Shown here: one piece after another, positions 5,895 to 6,916 of the stretch
Layout of the letters: each line of letters starts with the position of its first letter
How positions within the stretch are numbered: the stretch's first letter is position 1
Source: CAWDPQ01 sp049642465
GTDB taxonomy: Bacteria > Acidobacteriota > Vicinamibacteria > Vicinamibacterales > 2-12-FULL-66-21
Direction: 5' to 3'
DNA: 6,916 bases
Assembly (NCBI GenBank): GCA_049642465.1
Contig: JBAROV010000188.1
Coordinates: 1-6,916, forward strand
Position numbers and translations under genes: made by a program
Notes under the pieces: model-generated
Database searches by the model: none
What the model was told of the DNA's origin: nothing
Seen by the model: the letters and a program-made list of their open reading frames with translations, nothing else

Positions 5895-6916
5895 CTATTC
5901 GATCTCGTCCCTCGTAAACGCTTCTTCCGGTTCGACGAAGTACTCCATCTCCCGCTCCAACTCCAGCTCCTCCGGAGTCGGCGGCGGTGGTGGCGGCGGC
6001 TCGTCCGCCGGGATCCGCACGTGCCGGTAATACTCGAAGCCGGTGCCCGCGGGGATCAGCCGGCCCATCGTCACGTTCTCCTTCAGGCCGCGCAGGTGAT
6101 CCACCTTGCCTGAAATCGACGCTTCCGTGAGCACGCGCGTCGTTTCCTGAAACGACGCCGCGGAGATGAACGAGTCGGTCGAGAGCGACGCCTTCGTGAT
6201 CCCGAGCAGCAGCGGACGACCGGTAGCCGGGCGGCCACCGCTGGCGATCACGCGCTCGTTCTCTTCCATGAAGCGGTCGCGATCCACCTGCTCCTCGATG
6301 AGGAACTCCGTGTCGCCCACCTCCTCGATCTTCACCCACCGCATCATCTGCCGGACGATCACCTCGATGTGCTTGTCGTTGATGTTGACGCCCTGCAGCC
6401 GGTAGACCTCCTGGATCTCGTTGACGAGATACGCGTGCAGCGCCTTCTCGCCGAGGACCGACAGGACGCCACCCCAACGCGCACACAACGCGCGTCGGGG
6501 ACCCCGGGCCTGTCGTGCGGATTGCTCGGCCCGTCCATCACTTCCGAGGCGGGGCCCCCTGCACCCCGCCAAGCGCTCTCCGCTCGCGGGGCCCCCTTGC
6601 CCCGCTCCGCTCCGAGCGCCTCGGCTCGCCGGCGCGGACGCGATCCCCTTCCTGCACGTTCACTTCAACGTGCGGGGGGCCCCACCCCCGCGCACACCCG
6701 CTCGCGGGTCGCGCTTGCGGGAGCCGCAGGCGCTCACGTGCACGCCACGCGGCAGCGAGTACTCTCTCGGCTCGCCGCCGTCTTCCGGGACGATGATGAT
6801 CTTCCGCTGCCCCTTGACGATGCCGCCGTGCCGGACGACGCCGTCGATTTCCGAGATCACGGCCGTTTCGCGCGGCTTGCGCGCCTCGAACAGCTCGACC
6901 ACGCGCGGCAGACCGC
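5895..6916 (-). CDS. rpoC: RNA polymerase subunit beta' (RpoC), C-terminal part, interrupted by three short insertions; 5' end outside the window
   Basis: Beta' is the clamp-forming catalytic subunit of RNA polymerase. The window shows its conserved C-terminal part in four pieces. Piece A, 6914-6735 (60 codons), starts GLPRVVELFEARKPRET and ends PRGVHV. Piece B, 6660-6622, reads NVQEGDRVRAGEP. Piece C, 6538-6512, reads MDGPSNPHD. Piece D, 6467-5898 (190 codons), begins VLSVLGEKALHAYLVNEIQ and includes GVNINDKHIEVIVRQMMRW, LLLGITKASLSTDSFISAAS, FQETTRVLTEASISGK and GRLIPAGTGFEYY. It ends in an acidic, proline-rich tail (EPPPPPPPTPEE ... TRDEIE) and TAG at 5897-5895. Joined, these match the known beta' order (in E. 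coli: NVFEGERV, SDGPEAPHDIL, RYIVNEVQDVYRLQG). A and D share one frame, B and C use the other two, and TGA at 6662-6660 ends frame A. Outside the insertions no damage is visible. It may be a pseudogene or a gene needing RNA-level or translational repair. A minus-strand terminator lies 131 bp downstream, and no rpsL follows. Confidence 0.88.
6468..6511 (-). repeat. Insertion 3 in rpoC: 44-bp hairpin element
   Basis: It separates the codon for Asp in NPHD (6514-6512) from the Val-Leu-Ser of piece D (6467 onward), where other beta' proteins read HDIL directly. In the rpoC sense, CCCCGACGCGC (6500-6490) and GCGCGTTGGGG (6482-6472) form an 11-bp stem with a 7-nt loop. One pair is G-U in this orientation and would be an A-C mismatch in the other. 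The length is 2 modulo 3. The ends are fixed only by comparison with expected protein text and may shift by about a codon. It lacks the GAAGTG end of the other two insertions. Confidence 0.7.
6539..6621 (-). repeat. Insertion 2 in rpoC: about 80-bp double-hairpin element
   Basis: It lies between Pro of RAGEP (6624-6622) and Met of MDGPSNPHD (6538). The 83-bp gap should contain one native codon (usually Leu or similar), leaving a net 80 bp. In the rpoC sense, the first hairpin has outer arms AGGCGCTC (6621-6614) and GAGCGCTT (6578-6571), one pair being G-U, and inner arms GCGGGGC (6605-6599) and GCCCCGC (6592-6586). A second hairpin pairs GGCGGGG (6570-6564) with CCCCGCC (6554-6548). It ends in GGAAGTG next to the native ATG. 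It shares the end GAAGTG and the plus-strand word CCGCTCGCGGG (6580-6590) with insertion 1. Confidence 0.75.
6661..6734 (-). repeat. Insertion 1 in rpoC: 74-bp hairpin-rich element
   Basis: It lies between Val of PRGVHV (6737-6735) and Asn of NVQEGD (6660-6658). Its last three bases, GTG, repeat the GTG codon just before it, so it may be flanked by a 3-bp duplication, and its ends can be shifted by 3 bp. Three stem-loops are visible: 6716-6728 (5-bp stem TGCGG/CCGCA), 6696-6709 (ACCCGC/GCGGGT, 2-nt loop) and 6670-6695 (10-bp stem with a one-base bulge and 5-nt loop). Frame A runs through it to TGA at 6662-6660, on the junction with native sequence. The element is 2 modulo 3 in length. Confidence 0.75.

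Noticed and set aside
6468..6734. The rpoC inserts as ordinary in-frame lineage-specific insertions, like those known in beta'
   Set aside because: They change the frame at every junction, and TGA at 6662-6660 closes the first frame, so they cannot be translated as protein insertions without scrambling conserved blocks.
6468..6734. Group I or II introns, or inteins, in rpoC
   Set aside because: At 44-80 bp they are far too short for a self-splicing intron core or an intein, and no such conserved motifs are present.
6515..6796. Plus-strand 93-codon open frame over the insertion region
   Set aside because: It is arginine- and serine-rich shadow text running across both insertions and antisense rpoC; no ribosome site or domain supports it.

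Overview
GC-rich bacterial DNA holding the ends of two large genes and two complete genes between them. The source looks like a soil or sediment Acidobacteriota-type organism, possibly Vicinamibacteria. This rests on remembered resemblance of the RpoC text and of the YD/TIG/RHS protein pair, not on a search, so the placement is tentative.

Layout: (1) 1-3079, minus: the first 1026 codons of a secreted giant RHS/YD-repeat protein that leaves the window at base 1. (2) 3142-4815, minus: a secreted 557-residue protein with one YD-repeat unit, two TIG-like domains and three tandem C-terminal beta domains. It lies 62 bp upstream of (1) in the same direction and probably forms an operon with it. (3) 4816-4982: divergent intergenic region. 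(4) 4983-5717, plus: a small AraC-type regulator transcribed away from the RHS operon. (5) 5718-5894: convergent intergenic region with a good intrinsic terminator for the minus-strand gene, a further palindrome and direct repeats. (6) 5895 to the window end, minus: the 3' part of rpoC, RNA polymerase beta'.

The most unusual part is rpoC. Highly conserved beta' sequence is cut into four pieces by three short GC-rich, hairpin-forming insertions of about 74, 80 and 44 bp, packed between 6468 and 6734. The pieces lie in three different reading frames, yet joining them with the insertions removed gives an ordinary, uninterrupted beta' C-terminus. Each insertion changes the frame by +2 and the total is 198 bp. 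Two of the insertions share an end sequence and an 11-base word. Stems in two of them contain G-U pairs that form only in the rpoC-sense RNA. Either this is a recently broken rpoC copy, or the elements are removed or skipped during expression (RNA processing or ribosome bypassing), or the assembly is wrong. Sequence alone cannot decide between these.

The RHS pair looks like a surface or secreted accessory module: the small protein has a YD unit of the same type as the giant's repeats, and the divergent AraC-type gene is a candidate local regulator. No RNA genes, transposases or CRISPR arrays were seen.
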